Positions 14,936-28,900 of a DNA stretch of 64,000 bases are shown piece after piece. The notes below the pieces were generated by a model that did no database searches, was not told where the DNA came from, and worked only from the letters and a program-made list of their open reading frames with translations. Source of the stretch: Prunus persica (lineage: Eukaryota > Streptophyta > Magnoliopsida > Rosales > Rosaceae); assembly GCF_000346465.2 (NCBI RefSeq), contig NC_034011.1, positions 12,169,634 to 12,233,633 of the forward strand. Direction: 5' to 3'. Each line of letters starts with the position of its first letter. The stretch's first letter is position 1. The position numbers were made by a program, and so were the translations under genes.

Positions 14936-15540
14936 GCAATACACCAACCACTCCATTTCAGAACGAACTTCATATGAACCTGAAGTGTCCAATTTCAAAG
15001 AACAATCGATATCGGATTGAGTCCAAAACTTGGGGAACATCATAATATGATAGGACGAGTCATTTGGTGACTTTTTAGTGAAATCCAAAGGCTAAAACTA
15101 TGCAATACACCAACCACTCCATTTCAGAACGAACTTCGTACGAACCTAAATTTTCCAATTTCATGGACCAATTGAAGTCGGATTAAGTCCAGAACTTGGG
15201 GAACATCATAATATGATGGGCGGAGTCATTTGGTGACTTTTGAGTGAAATCCAATGGGTAAAACTTCAAAATACACAAACCTCTCCATTTCAAAACGAAC
15301 TTCGTTCGAACCTGAACAATTTCATGGACCAATCAATATCAGATTGAGTCCAAAACTTGGGGAACATGATAATATGATGGGAGGAGTCATTTGGTGACTT
15401 TTGAGTGAAATCCAGTGGGTAAAATTAAGCAATGCACCAACCACTCCATTTCAGAACAAACTTCGTACGAACCTGAATTGGCCAATTTCATAGACCAATT
15501 GATATCGCATTAAGTTCAAAACTTGGGAAACATCATAATA

Positions 15541-15740
15541 TGAGGGGAAGAGTCAGTCATTTGGTGACTTCTTTGTGAAATCCAATCTCTACAACTATGC
15601 AATACACCAACCACCCCATTTCATAACGAACTTCGTATGAACCTCAATTGTCCAATTTCGTGGACCAATCGATATCGGATTGAGTCCAAAACTTGGGAAA
15701 CATCATAATATGAGGGGAAGAGTCAGTCATTTGGTGACTT
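15541..15740 (+). repeat. 170-bp monomer variant with AGTC duplication
   Basis: GGGGAAGAGTCAGTCATTTGG carries an extra AGTC. It is present at 15551 and 15721, which are 170 bases apart. A third copy of the same variant lies near 17145. Confidence 0.85.
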
Positions 15741-16094
15741 TTGAATGAAATCCAATGGCTAAAACTGTGCAATGCACCAACAACTCCATTTCATAACGAA
15801 CTTCGTAAAAACCTGAGCTGTCCAATTTCTTGGACCAATTGGTATCGGATTGAGTCCAAAACTTGGGGAACATCATAATACGGTGGGAGGAGTCATTTGG
15901 GGGGTTTTGAGTGAAATCCAATCTCTACAACTATGTAATAAACCAACCGCTCCATTTCATAATGAACTTCGTACGAACCTGAATTGTCCAATTTCATGGA
16001 CCAATCGATATCAGAGTGAGTCCAAAACTTGGGGAACACCATAATATGATGGGAGGAGTCATTTGGTGTCTTTTAAGTGAAATCCAAAGGCTAA

Positions 16095-16130
16095 AACTAA
16101 ACAAGACCCCAACCACTCCATAACGTGGGA
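16095..16130 (+). repeat. Truncated monomer junction (~70-bp deletion)
   Basis: CCAACCACTCCAT runs into AACGTGGGAACATC, losing the TTCAGAACG-to-GAGTCCAA segment. Neighbouring landmarks at 15850 and 16442 are 592 bases apart instead of 664; small extra indels account for the last two bases. Confidence 0.8.
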
Positions 16131-17149
16131 ACATCATACTATGGTGGGTGGAGTCATTTGGTGGTTTTTGAGTGAAATCGAAAGGGTAAAACTATGCAAT
16201 ACACCAACCACTCGATTTCATAATGAACTTCGTACGAACCTGAATTGTCCAATTGCATGGACCAATCGATATCGGATTGAGTCCAAAACTTGGGAAACAT
16301 CATAATATGGTGGGTGGAGTCATTTGGTGGCTTTTGATGAAATCCAATGGGTAAAACTATGCAATACACCAACTACACCACTTCAGAACGAAGTTCGTAC
16401 GAACCTGAATTGTGCAATTTCATGGACCAATCGATATCTGATTGAGTCCAAAACTTGGGGATCATCTTAATAGGGTGGGAGGAGTCATTTGGTGGGTTTT
16501 GAGTGAAATCCAATCTCTACAACTACGCAATACACCAACCACTCCATTCAATAACGAACTTCGTACGAACCTGAATTTCCAAATTTCATTGAACAATCGA
16601 TATCGGATTGATTCCAAAACTTGGGGAACATCATAATATGGTGGGTGGAGTCATTTGGTGACTTTTGAGTGAAATCCAGTGGCTAGACTTTCAAAATACA
16701 CAAACCACTCCGTTTTAGAACGAACTTCGTATTAACCCGAATTGTCCAATTTCATGGACCAATCGATATCGGACTGAGTCCAAAACTGGGGGATTATCAT
16801 AATATGGTGGGTGGAGTCATTTGGTGACTTTTGAGTGAAATCCAATGGGTAAAACTATGCAATACACCAACCTCTCCACTTCAAAACGAACTTCGTACGA
16901 ACCTGAATTGTCCAATTTCATGCACCAATCGATATCGGATTGAGTCCAAAACTTGGCGAACATCATAATATGGTGGGAGTAGTCATTTGGCGGGTTTTGA
17001 GTGAAATCCAATCTCTACAACTATGCAATACAGCAACCTCCCTATTTCATAACGAAGTTCGTATGAACCAGAATTGTCCAACTTCATGGACCAATCGATA
17101 TCGAATTGATTGCAAAAGTAGGGAAACATCATAATATGAGGGGAAGAGT

Positions 17150-17900
17150 CAGTCATTTGGTGACTTTCGAGTGAAATCCAATGGCTAAAACTGTGCAATA
17201 CACCGACCACTCCATTTCAGAACGAACTTCGTATGAACCTGAATTTTCCAATTTCATGGACCAATTGATATCAGATTGAGTCAAAAACTTGGGGAACCTC
17301 ATAACACGGTGGGAGGAGTCATTTGGTGGGTTTTGAGTGAAATTCAATCTCTACAACTATGCAATACACCAATCACTCCATTTCATTACGAACTTCGTTC
17401 GAACCTGAATTGTCCAATTTCATGGACCAATCGATATCGGATTGAGTCCAAAACTTGGGGAACATCATAATACGGTGGGAGGAGTCATTTGGTAGGTTTG
17501 GAGTGAAATCTAATCTCTACAACTATGCAATACACCAACCACCCTATTTTATAACGAACTTCGTACGAACCTGAATTGTCCAATTTCATGGACCAGTCGA
17601 TATCGGATTGAGTCTAGAACTTGGGGAACATAATAGTATGATGGGAGGAGTCCTTTGGAAACTTTTGAGTGAAATCCAATGCCTAAAACTATGCAATACA
17701 CTAACCACACCATTTCAGAACGAACTACGTACGAACCTGAATTGTCCAATTTCATGGACCAAGCGATATCAAATTGAGTCCAAAACTCAGTGAACTTCAT
17801 AATACGGTCGGAGGAGTCATTTGGTGGGTTTTGAGTGAAATCCAATCTCTACAACTATGCAATACACCAACCACTCCTCTTCATAAAGAACTTCGTACGA
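17150..17900 (+). repeat. Multi-monomer block duplicated ~2.8-3.0 kb downstream, copy 1
   Basis: A run of variant monomers here returns near 19.97-20.9 kb. Shared marks are AACCTCATAACACGG/AACATCATAACACGG, CACCAATCACTCC, GGGGAACATAATAGTATG, CCTTTGGAAAC and GAACTTCATAATACGG. Offsets run from 2819 to 2986 (17-18 monomers), so small indels or one extra monomer separate the copies. Confidence 0.75.
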
Positions 17901-18309
17901 ACCTGAATTGTCCAATTTCATGGACCAATCGATATCGGATTGAGTCCAAAACTTGGGGAGCATCACACTATGGTGGGTGGATTCATTTCGTGGCTCTTGA
18001 GTGAAATCCAATGGGTAAAACTATACAATACACCAACCACTCCATTTCATAACGAACTTCGTACGAACCTGAATTGTCCAATTTATTGGACCACTCGATA
18101 TCGGATTGAGTCCAAAACTTGGGGAACATCATAATATGATGGGAGGAGTCATTTGGTGTCTTTTGGGTGAAATCCGATGGCTAAAACTATGCAATTCACC
18201 AACCACTCCATTTCAGAACGAACTTTGTTCGAACCTGAACTGTCCAATTTCATGGACCAATTGATATCGGATTGTGTCCAAAACTTGGGGAGCATCATAC
18301 TATGGTGGG

Positions 18310-19800
18310 TGGATTCATTTGGTGGCTCTTGAGTGAAATCCAATGGGTAAAACTGTGGAATACACCAACCACTCCATTCCATAACGAACTTCGTACGAAC
18401 CTGAATTGTCCAATTTCATGGACCAATCGATATGGAATTGAGTCCTAAACTTGTGGATCATCATAATACGGTGGGAGGAGTCATTTCGTGGGTTTCGAGA
18501 GAAAACCAATCTCTACAACTATGCAATATACCAACGACCCTATTTCATAACGAACTTCGTACGAACCTGAAATTTCCAATTTGATGGACCAATCGATATC
18601 GGATTGAGTCCAAAACTTGGCAATCATCATAAAAACGCGGGAGGAGTCATTTCGTGGGTTTTGAGTGAAATCCAATCTCTACAACTATGCAATACCCCAA
18701 CCACCCTATTTCATAACGAACTTCGTACGAACCTGAATTGTCCAATTTATTGGACCACTCGATATCGGATTGAGTCCAAAACATGGGGAACATGACAATA
18801 TGGTGGGAGGAGTCATTTGGTTCTGTTGAGTGAAATCCGATGGCGAAAACTATGCAATTCACCAACCACTCCATTTCAGAACGAACTTTGTTCGAACCAG
18901 AATTGTCCAATTTCATGGACCAATCGATATCGGATTGTGTACAAACTTGAGGAGCATCATAACACGGTGGGTGGAGTCATTTGGTGCTTTTTGAGTGAAA
19001 TCCAATGGGTAAAACTATGCAATACACCAACCACCCCACTTCAGAACGAACTTTGTTCGAACCTGAATTGTTCAATTTCATGGACCAATCGATATCGGAT
19101 TGTGTCCAAAACTTGGGGAGCATCATACTATGGTGGGTGGATTCATTTGGTGTCTCTTGAGTGAAATCCAATGGCTAAAACTGTGGAATACACCAACCAC
19201 TCCATTCCATAACGAACTTCGTACGAACCTGAATTGTCCAATTTCATGGACCAATCGATATCGAATTGAGTCCAAAACTTGGGGATCATCATAATACGGT
19301 GGGAGGAGTAATTTCGTGGGTTTTGAGTGAAATCCAATCTCTACAACTATGCAATACACCAACGACCCTATTTCATAACGAACTTCGTGCGAACCAGAAA
19401 TTTCCAATTTCATGGACCAATCGATATCGGATTGCGTTCAAAACTTGGGGAACATGATAATATGATGGGAGGAGTCATTTGGTGTCTTTTGAGTGAAATC
19501 CGATGGCTAAAACTACGCAATTCACCAACCACTCCATTTCAGAACGAACTTTGTTCGAACCTGAATTGTCCAATTTCATGGACCAGTCGATATCGGATTG
19601 TGTCCAAACTTGGGGAGCATCATAACACGGTGGGTGGAGTCATTCGGTGGGTTTTGAGTGAAATCCAATGGGTAAAACTGTGCAATACACCAACTACTCC
19701 ATTTCATAACGAACTTCGTACGAACCTGAAATTTCCAATTTCATGGACCAATCGATATCGGATTGAGTCCAAAACTTGGGGATCATCATAATAGGTTGGG
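18310..19800 (+). repeat. Local 4/5-mer duplication
   Basis: Units at 18.3-18.7 kb recur at 19.1-19.5 kb (offset 828, about 5 monomers). Units at 18.8-19.1 kb recur at 19.45-19.75 kb (about 4 monomers). Shared marks are AACTTTGTTCGAACC, GATTGTGTCCAAAC, CCAACGACCCTATTTC and GAGCATCATAACACGG. Confidence 0.7.
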
Positions 19801-19969
19801 AGGATTCATTTGTTGGGTTTTTAGTGAAACCCACTCTCTACAACTACGCAATACACCAACCACTCCATTTCATAACGAACTTCGTACGAACCTGAACTAT
19901 CCAATTTCAGGGACCAGTCGATATCGAATTGAGTCCAAAACTTGGGGAACATCATAATATGATGGGAGG

Positions 19970-20900
19970 AGTCATTCGGTGACTTTTGAGAGAAATCCAA
20001 GTGCAAAAACAATGCAATACAGTAACCACTCCATTTCATAACGAACTTCGTACGAACCTGAATTGTCAAATTTCGTGGACCAATTGATATCAGATTGAGT
20101 CGATAACTTGGGGAACATCATAACACGGTGGGAGGAGTCATTTGGTGGGTTTTGAGTGAAATTCAATCTCTACAACAATGCAATACACCAATCACTCCAT
20201 TTCGTTACGAACTTCGTTCGAACCTGAATTGTCCAATTTCATGGACCAATCGATATCGGATTGAGTCCAAAACGTGGCGAACATCATACTATGGTAGGTG
20301 GAGTCATTTGGTGGCGTTTGTGTGAAATCCAATGGCTAAAATTGTCCAATACACCGACCACTCCATTTCATAACGAACTTCGTACGAACCTGAATTGTCC
20401 AATTTCATGGACCAATCAATATCGGGTTTAGTCCAAAACTTGGGGATCATCATAATACGGTGGGAGGAGTCATTTGGTGGATTTTGAGTGAAATCCAATC
20501 TCTACAACTATGTAATACACCGACCATCCTATTTCATAACGAACTTCGTATGAACCTGAATTGTCCAATTTCGGGGGACCAATCGATATCGGATTGAGTC
20601 CAGAACTTGGGGAACATAATAGTATGGTGGGAGGAGTCCTTTGGAAACTTTTGAGTGAAATCCAATGCCTAAAACTATGCAATACACAAACCACTCCATT
20701 TCAGAACGAACTACGTACGAACACGAATTGTCCAATTTCATGGACCAATCGATATCAGATTGAGTCCAAAACTTAGCGAACTTCATAATACGGTGGGAGG
20801 AGTCATTTGGTGGGTTTTGAGTGAAATCCAATCTCTACAACTATGCAATACACCAACCACTCCATTTCATAAAGAACTTCTTACGAACCTGAATTGTCCA
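19970..20900 (+). repeat. Multi-monomer block, copy 2 of the 17.2 kb block
   Basis: This contains the same ordered variants as 17150-17900. The last unit (AACTTCATAATACGG, starting TTGAGTCC at 20760) is followed 166 bases later by a close copy at 20926, suggesting a further one-monomer duplication here. Confidence 0.75.
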
Positions 20901-22489
20901 ATTTCATGGATCAATCGATATCAGATTGAGTCCAAAACTTAATGAACTTCATAATACAGTGGGAGGAGTCATTTGGTGGGTTTTGAGTGAAATCCAATCT
21001 CTACAACTATGCAACACACCAACTACTCCATTTCATAAAGAACTTTTTACGAACCTGAATTGTCCAATTTCATGGACCAATCGATATCGGATTGAGTCCC
21101 AAACTTGGGGATCATCACAATACGGTGGGAGGAGTCACTTGGGGGTTTTGAGTGAAATCCAATCTCTACAACTATGCAATACACGAATCACTCCATTTCA
21201 TAACGAACTTCGTACGAACCTGAATTGTCCAATTTCATGGACCAATCGATATCGGATTGAGTCCAAAACGTGGGGAGCATCATACTATGGTGGGTGGATT
21301 CATTTGATGGCTCTCGAGTGAAATCCAATGGGTAAAACTATGCAATACACCAACCACTCAATTTCATAACGAACTTCGTACGAGCCTGTATTGTCCAATT
21401 TCATGGACCAATTGATATCGGATTGAGTCCAAAACTTGGGGATCTTCACAATACGGTGGGAGGAGTCATTTCGTGGGTTTTAAGTGAAATCTAATCTCCA
21501 CTACTATGCAATACACCAACCACTCTATTTCTTAACGAACTTCGTACAAACCTGAATTGTCCAATTTCATGGACCAATCGATATCGGATTGAGTCCAAAT
21601 CTTGGGGAACATCATAATACGGTGGGAGGATTCATTTGGTGGGTTTTTAGTGAAATCCACTCTCTACAACTATGCAATACACAAACCACTCCATTTCATA
21701 ACGAACTTCGTTCGAACATGAATTGTCCAATTTCATGTACCAATCGATATCGGCTTGACTCCAAAACTTGGGGAACATCATAATACGGTGGGAGGAGTCA
21801 TTCGGTGACTTTTGAGAGAAATCCAAGTGCTAAAAGAATGCAATACAGTAACCACTCCATTTCATAATGAACTTCGTACAAACCTTAATTGTCAAATTTC
21901 GTGGACCAATCGATATCGGATTGAGTCCAAAACTTGGGGATCATCATAATACGGTGGGAGGAGTCATTTCGTGGGTTTTGAGTGAAATCCAATCTCTACG
22001 ACTATGCAATACACCAACCACCCTATTTCACAACGAACTTAGTACGAACCGGAATTGTCCAATTTCATGGACCAATCGATATTGAATTGAGTCCAAAGCG
22101 TGGGGAGCATCGTACTACGGCGGAGGACTCATTTGGTGGGTTTTGAGTGAAATCCAATCTCTACAACTGTGCAATACACCAACCACTCCATTTCAGAACG
22201 AACTTCGTACGAACCTGGATTGTCCAATTTCATGGACCAATCGATATCGGATTGAGTCCAAAACTTGGGGAACATCATAATACGGTGGGAGTAGTCATTT
22301 GGGGGTTTTGAGTGAAATCCATTTTCTACAACTATGCAATGCACCAACCACTCCATTTCATAATGAACTTCGTACAAACTTGAATTGTCCAATTTCAGAG
22401 GACCAATCGATATCGGATTGAGTCCAAACCTTGGGGGTCATCATAATACGGTGGGAGGATTCATTTACGTGGGTTTTGAGTGAAATCCA

Positions 22490-24560
22490 ATCTTTACAAC
22501 TATGCAATACACCAGCCACCCCTATTTCGTAATGAACTTCGTACGAACCTGAATTGTCCAATTTGATGGACCAATCGATATCGGATTGAGTCAAAAACTT
22601 GGGGAATATCATATTGTGGTGAGAGGAGTCATTTGATCGGTTTTGAGTGAAATCCAATCTCTGCAACCCACTCCAATTCATAACGAACTTCGTACGAACC
22701 TGAATTGTCCAATTTCAGGGACCAATCAATATCGGACTGAGTCCAAAACTTGGGGAACATCATAATATGATGGCAGGAGTCATTTGGTGACTTCTGAGTG
22801 AAATCCTATGGCTAAAACTATGCAATACACTAACCACTCCATTTTTGAACAAACTTCGTACAAACCTGAATTGTCCAATTCAGGGACCAAACGATATCGG
22901 ATGGAGTCCAAAATGTGGGGAGCATCATACTACGGTAATACACCAACCACCCTATTTCGCAATGAACTTCGTACGAACCTGAATTGTCCAATTTCATGGA
23001 CCAATCGATATCGGATTTTAATATCACGGGAGGAGTCATTTGGTGACTTTTTGAGTGAAATGCAATGGCTAAAACTATGCAATACAGTAACCACTCCATT
23101 TCAGAACGAACTTCGTACGAACCTGAACTATCCAATTTCATGGACCAATCAATATCGGATTGAGTCCAAAACTTGGGGGTCATCATAATGCGGTGGGAGG
23201 AGTCATTTGGTGGGTTTTGAGTGAAATCCAATCTCTAAAACTATGCAATACACCAACCACTCCATTTCATAACGAACTTCGTACGAACTTGAATTGTTCA
23301 ATTTCTTGGACCAATCGATATCGGATTGAGTCAAAAACTTGGGGGACATCGTAATATGATGGGAGGAGTCATTTGGTGTCTTTTGAGTGAACTTCAATGG
23401 CTAAACCTATGCAATACACCAACCACTCCATTTCATAAGGAACTTCGTACGAACCTGAATTGAACAATTTCATGGACCAATCGATATCTGATTGAGTCCA
23501 AAACTTGGGGAACACCATAATACGATGGGAGGAGTCATTTGGTTATTTTTGAGTGAAATCCAATGGCTAAAACTATGCAATACAGTAACCACTCCATTTC
23601 AGAACGAACTTCGTACGAACCTGAATTGTCCAATTTCATGAACCAATCGATATCGGATTGAGTCTAAAACTTGGGGAACATCATAATATGATGGGAGGAG
23701 TCATTTGGTGACTTCTGAGTGAAATCCAATGGCTAAAACTGTGCAATACTCCAACCACTCCATTTCATAACGAATTTCATTCGAACCTGAATTGTCCAAT
23801 TTCATGGCCCATTCGATATCGAATTGAGTCCAAAATGTGGGGAGCATCATACTATGGTGAGTGGAGTCATTTGGTGGCATTTGTGTGAAATCCAATCTCT
23901 AAAACTATGCAATACACCAGCCACCCCAATTTCGTAATGAACTTCGTACGAACCTGAATTGTCCAATTTCATGGACCAATCGATATCGGATTGAGTCAAA
24001 AACTTGGGGAATATCATATTGTGGTGAGAGGAGTCATTTGATCGGTTTTGAGTGAAATCCAATCTCTTCAACCCACTCCAATTCATAACGAACTTCGTAC
24101 GAACCTGAATTGTCCAATTTCGGGGACCAATCAATATCGGACTGAGTCCAAAACTTGGGGAACATCATAATATGATCGCAGGAGTCATTTGGTGACTTCT
24201 GAGTGAAATCCTATGGCTAAAACTATGCAATACACTAACTACTCCATTTTCGAACGAACTTCGTACAAACCTGAATTGTCCAATTCAGGGACCAAACGAC
24301 ATCGGATGGAGTCCAAAATGTGGGGAGCATCATACTACGGTGGGTGCAGTCATTTGGTGGCTTTTTTAGTGAAATCCAATCTCTATAACTATGCAATACA
24401 CCAACCACCCTATTTCGTAATGAACTTCGTACGAACCTGAATTGTCCAATTTCATGGACCAATCGATATCGGATTTTAATATGATGGGAGGAGTCATTTG
24501 GTGACTTTTTGAGTGAAATGCAACAGCTAAAACTATGCAATACAGTAACCACTCCATTTC
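22490..24560 (+). repeat. Duplicated irregular block sharing two deletions
   Basis: Two copies (about 22490-23150 and 23895-24560, offset ~1405) share the same two abnormal junctions. In the first, CTCTGCAA/CTCTTCAA joins CCCACTCCAATTC, with about 16 bp lost (near 22665 and 24068). In the second, ATATCGGATTTTAATAT skips GAGTCCAAAACTTGGGG (near 23015 and 24475). The left copy has an extra ~54-bp deletion at 22936 that the right copy lacks, so it arose after the duplication. Confidence 0.85.
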
Positions 24561-25339
24561 AGAACGAACTTCGTACGAACCTGAATTGTCCAATTTCATG
24601 GACCAATCGATATCGGATTGAGTCCAAAACTTGGGGAATACCATAATGTGGTGGGAGGAGTCATTTGGTGGGTTTTGAGTGAAATTCAATCTCTACAACT
24701 ATGCAATACAACAACCACTCCATTTCATAACGAACTTCGTACGAACCTGAATTGTCCAATTTCCGGGACCAATCGATATCGGATTGAGTCCAAAACTTGG
24801 GGAACATCATAATATGATGGCAGGAGTCATTCGGTGACTTCTGAGTGAAATCCAATGGCTAAAACTATGCAGTACACTAACCACTTCATTTTAGAACGAA
24901 CTTCGTACAAACCAGAATTGTCCAATTCATGGACCAATCGATATCGAATTAAGTCCAAAATGTGGGGAGCATCATACAATGGTTGGTGGACTCATTTGGT
25001 GGCTTTTGAGTGAAATCCAATCCCTACAACTATGCAATACACCAACCACCATATTTCGTAACGACCTTCATACGAACCTGAATTGTCCAACTTCATGGAC
25101 TAATCGATATCGGATTGAGTCCAAAACTTGGGGAACATCATAATATGATGGGAGAAGTCATTTGGTGACATTTGAGGGAAATCCAACGGCTAAAACTATG
25201 CAATACACTAACCACTCCACTTCAAAACGAATTTCGTACGAATCTGAATTGTCCAATTTCATGGGCCAATCGATATCGGATTGAGTCAAAAACTTGGGGA
25301 ATATCATAATGTGGTGGGAGGAGTCATTTGGTGGCTTTT

Positions 25340-27260
25340 GAGTGAAATCCAATCCCTATGGAATACAGCAACCACTCCATTTCATAGCGAACTTCATACA
25401 AAACAGAATTGGTCTGGGTGGAGTCATTTCGTGGGTTTTGAGTGAAATCCAATCTTCACAACTATGCAATACACCAACCACCCTATTTCATAACGAACTT
25501 AGTACGAACCTGAATTGTCCAATTTCATGGACCAATCGATATCGGATTGAGTCCAAAACTTGGGAAACTTCGTAATATGATGAGAGGAGTCATTTGGTGT
25601 CTTTTGACTGAAATCCAATGGCTAAAACTATGCAATACACCAACCACTCCATTTCAGAACCAACTTTGTACGAACCTGAATTGTCCAATTTCATGGACCA
25701 ATCGATATCGGATTGAGGCCAAAACTTAGGGAGCATCATAATATGGTGGGAGGAGTGATTTGGGGATTTTTCGGTGAAATCCAATAGTTAAAACTATGCA
25801 ATGCACTAACAACTCCATTTCAGAAAGAATTTCGTACGAACCTGAATTGTCCAATTTCATGGACTAATCCAATCCCTACAACTATGCAATACACCAACCA
25901 CCCTATTTCGTAACGACCTTCATACGAACCTGAATTGTCCAATTTCATGGACCAATCGATATCGGATTGACTCCGAAACTTGGGGAACATCATAATATGA
26001 TGGGAGGAGTCATTTGGTGACATTTGAGTGAAATCCAAAGGCTAAAACTATGCAATACACTAACCACTCCACTTCAAAACGAATTTTGTACGAAACTGAA
26101 TTGTCCAATTTCGTGGACCAATCGATACCGGATTGAGTCCAAAAGTTGGGGAACGTCATAATGTGGTGGGAGGAGTCATTTGGTTGCTTTTGAGTGAAAT
26201 CAAATCTCTACAACTATGCAATACACCAACCACTCCATTTCATAACGAACTTCGTCCGAACCTGAATTGTCCAATTTCAGGGACCAGTCGATATCAGATT
26301 GAGTCCGAAACTTGGGAAACATCATAGTATGATGGGAGGAGTGATTTGGTGACTTTTGAGTGAAATCCAATGGCTAAAACTATTCAATACACTAACCACT
26401 CCATTTCAGAACGAATTTCGTACGAATCTGAATTGTCCAATTTCATGGACCAATCGATTTCGGATTGAGTCAAAAACTTGGGGAATATCATAATGTGGTG
26501 GGAGCATTTGGTGGCTTTTGAGTGAAATCCAATCTCTACAACTATGGAATACACCAACCACTCCATTTCATAACGAACTTCGTAAAAAACAGAATAGGGC
26601 TGGGAGGAGTCATTTCGTGGGTTTTGAGTGAAATCCAATCTTCACAACTATGCAATACACCAACCACCCTATTTCATAACGAACTTAGTACGAACCTGAA
26701 TTGTCCAATTTCATGGACCAATCGATATCGGATTGAGTCCAAAACTTGGGAAACTTCATAATATGATGAGAGGTGTCATTTGGTGTCTTTTGACTGAAAT
26801 CCAATGGCTAAAACTATGCAATACACCAACCACTCCATTTCAGAACGAACTTCGTACGAACCTGAATTGTCCAATTTCATGGACGAATCGATATCGGATT
26901 GAGGCCAAAACTTAGGGAGCATCATAATATGGTGGGAGGAGTGATTCGGGGATTTTTGAGTGAAATCCAGTAGCTAAAACTATGCAATGCACTAACCACT
27001 CCATTTCAGAACGAATTTCGTACGAACCTGAATTGTCCAATTTCATGGACCAATCGATATCGGATTGAGTCAAAAACTTGGGGCATATTATAATGTGGTG
27101 GGAGGAGTCATTTGGTGGCTTTTGAGGGAAATCCAATCTCTACAACTACGGAATACACCAACCACTCCATTTCATAACGAACTTCGTATAAACCTGAATT
27201 GGTCTGGGAGGAGTCATTTCGTTGGTTTTCAATGAAATCCAATCTCCACAACTATGCAAT
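25340..27260 (+). repeat. ~1.2-kb duplicated block with GGTCTGGG/GGGCTGGG junctions
   Basis: A truncated unit in which AATTGGTCTGGG leads directly into WGGAGTCATTTCG occurs near 25407 and 27198. A close variant, AATAGGGCTGGGAGG, lies near 26595. Following units at 25547 and 26733 are near copies (offset 1186). A fourth such junction is at 34680. Confidence 0.8.
25855..25885 (+). repeat. Truncated monomer junction
   Basis: CATGGACTAATC joins CAATCCCTACAAC near 25870, dropping the GATATCGG-to-GTGAAAT segment, roughly half a monomer. Confidence 0.7.
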
Positions 27261-28284
27261 ACACCAACAACCCTATTTCATAACGAACTTCGTACGAACC
27301 TGAATTGTCCAATTTCTTGGAACAATCAATATCGGATTGAGTCCAAAACTTGAGGAACATCATAATATGATGGGAGGAGTCATTTGGTGTCTTTCGACTG
27401 AAATCCAATGTCTAAAATTATGCAATACACAAATCACTGCATTTCAGAACGAACTCCGAACGAACGTGAATTGTCCAATTTCATGGACCAATTGATATTG
27501 GATTGAGTCCAAAAGTTGGGAACATCATAATATGGTGGGAGGAGTCATTTGTTGTCTTTTGACTGAAATCCAATGGCAAAAACTATGCAATACACCAACC
27601 ACTATATTTCATAACGAACTTCGTACGAACCTGAATTGTCCAATTTCATGGACCAATCGATATCGGATTGCGAACAAAACTTGGGGATCATCATAATACG
27701 GTGGGAGGAATCATTTGGTGGCTATTGGGTGAAATCCAACGTCTACAACTATGCATTACACCAACCACTCCATTTCATAACGAAATTCGTACAAACCTGA
27801 ATTGTCCAATTTCACGGACCAATTGATATCGGATTGAGTACAAAACTTGGGGATCGTCATAATACGGTGGGAGGAGACATTTGGTGGGTTTTGAGTGAAA
27901 TCCAATCTCTACATCTATGCAATACGCCAACCACTCCATTTCAGAACGAACTCCGAACGAACCTGAATTGTCCAATTTCACGGACCAATTGATATCGGAT
28001 TGAGTCCGAAACTTGGGGAACTTCATAATATGATGGGAGGAGTTTTGGTGTCTTTAGACAGAAATCCAATGGCAAAAACTACGCAATACACCAACCACTA
28101 TATTTCATAACGAACTTCGCACAAACCTGAATTGTCCAATTCCAGGGACCAATCGATATCTGATTGAGTCCAAAACTTGGCGAACAACATAATATGATGG
28201 GAGGAGTCATTTGGTGTCTTTTAACTGAAATCTAATGGCAAAAACTGTACAATACACCAACCACTCCATTTCGGAACGAACTTC

Positions 28285-28900
28285 CTACAAACTTGAATTG
28301 TCCAATTTCATGGACCAATCGATATCGGATTGAGTCCAAAACTTGGGGAACATCATAATATGATGGGAGGAGTTATTTGGTGACTTTTGAGTGAATCCAA
28401 TGGCTAAAACTATGCAATACACTAACCACTCCATTTCATAACGAACTTCGTACGAACCTAAATTGTAAAATTTCATTGACCAATCCATATCGGATTGAGT
28501 CCAAAACGTGGGGAGCATCATACTATGGTGGGTGGAGTCATTTGGTGGCTTTTGAGTGAAATCCAATCTCCACAACTATGCAATACACCAACCACCCTAT
28601 TTCATAACGAACTGTGTACGAACCTGAATTGTCCAATTTCATGGACCAATGGATATCGAATTGAGTCCAAAACTTTGGGAATATCATAATATGATGGGAG
28701 GAGTCATTTGGTATCTTTTGATTGAAATCCAATGGCTAAAACTATGCAATACACCAAACACCCCATGTCAGAACGAACTTCGTACGAACCTGAATTGTCC
28801 AATGTCGTGGACCAATCAATATCGGATTGAGTCCAAAACTTGGGGAACATCATAATATGATGGGAAGAGTCATTTAGCGTCTTTGAAATGAAATCCAATG
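28285..28900 (+). repeat. Multi-monomer block with a related copy at 37.3-38.3 kb
   Basis: This run contains a TTCATTGACC unit, then a type C unit (28495), then a unit with ACTTTGGGAATATC and GGTATCTTTTGA. The same ordered variants appear at 37448 and 38121, but with extra monomers between them, so the copies are colinear with insertions or deletions. Confidence 0.65.

Noticed and set aside
19327..19791. Longer open frames in the array (115-154 codons, e.g. here, 598-945, 5849-6208, 22830-23231)
   Set aside because: Each arises where a small indel shifts frame between monomers and extends the same satellite peptide. There is no domain and no independent start.
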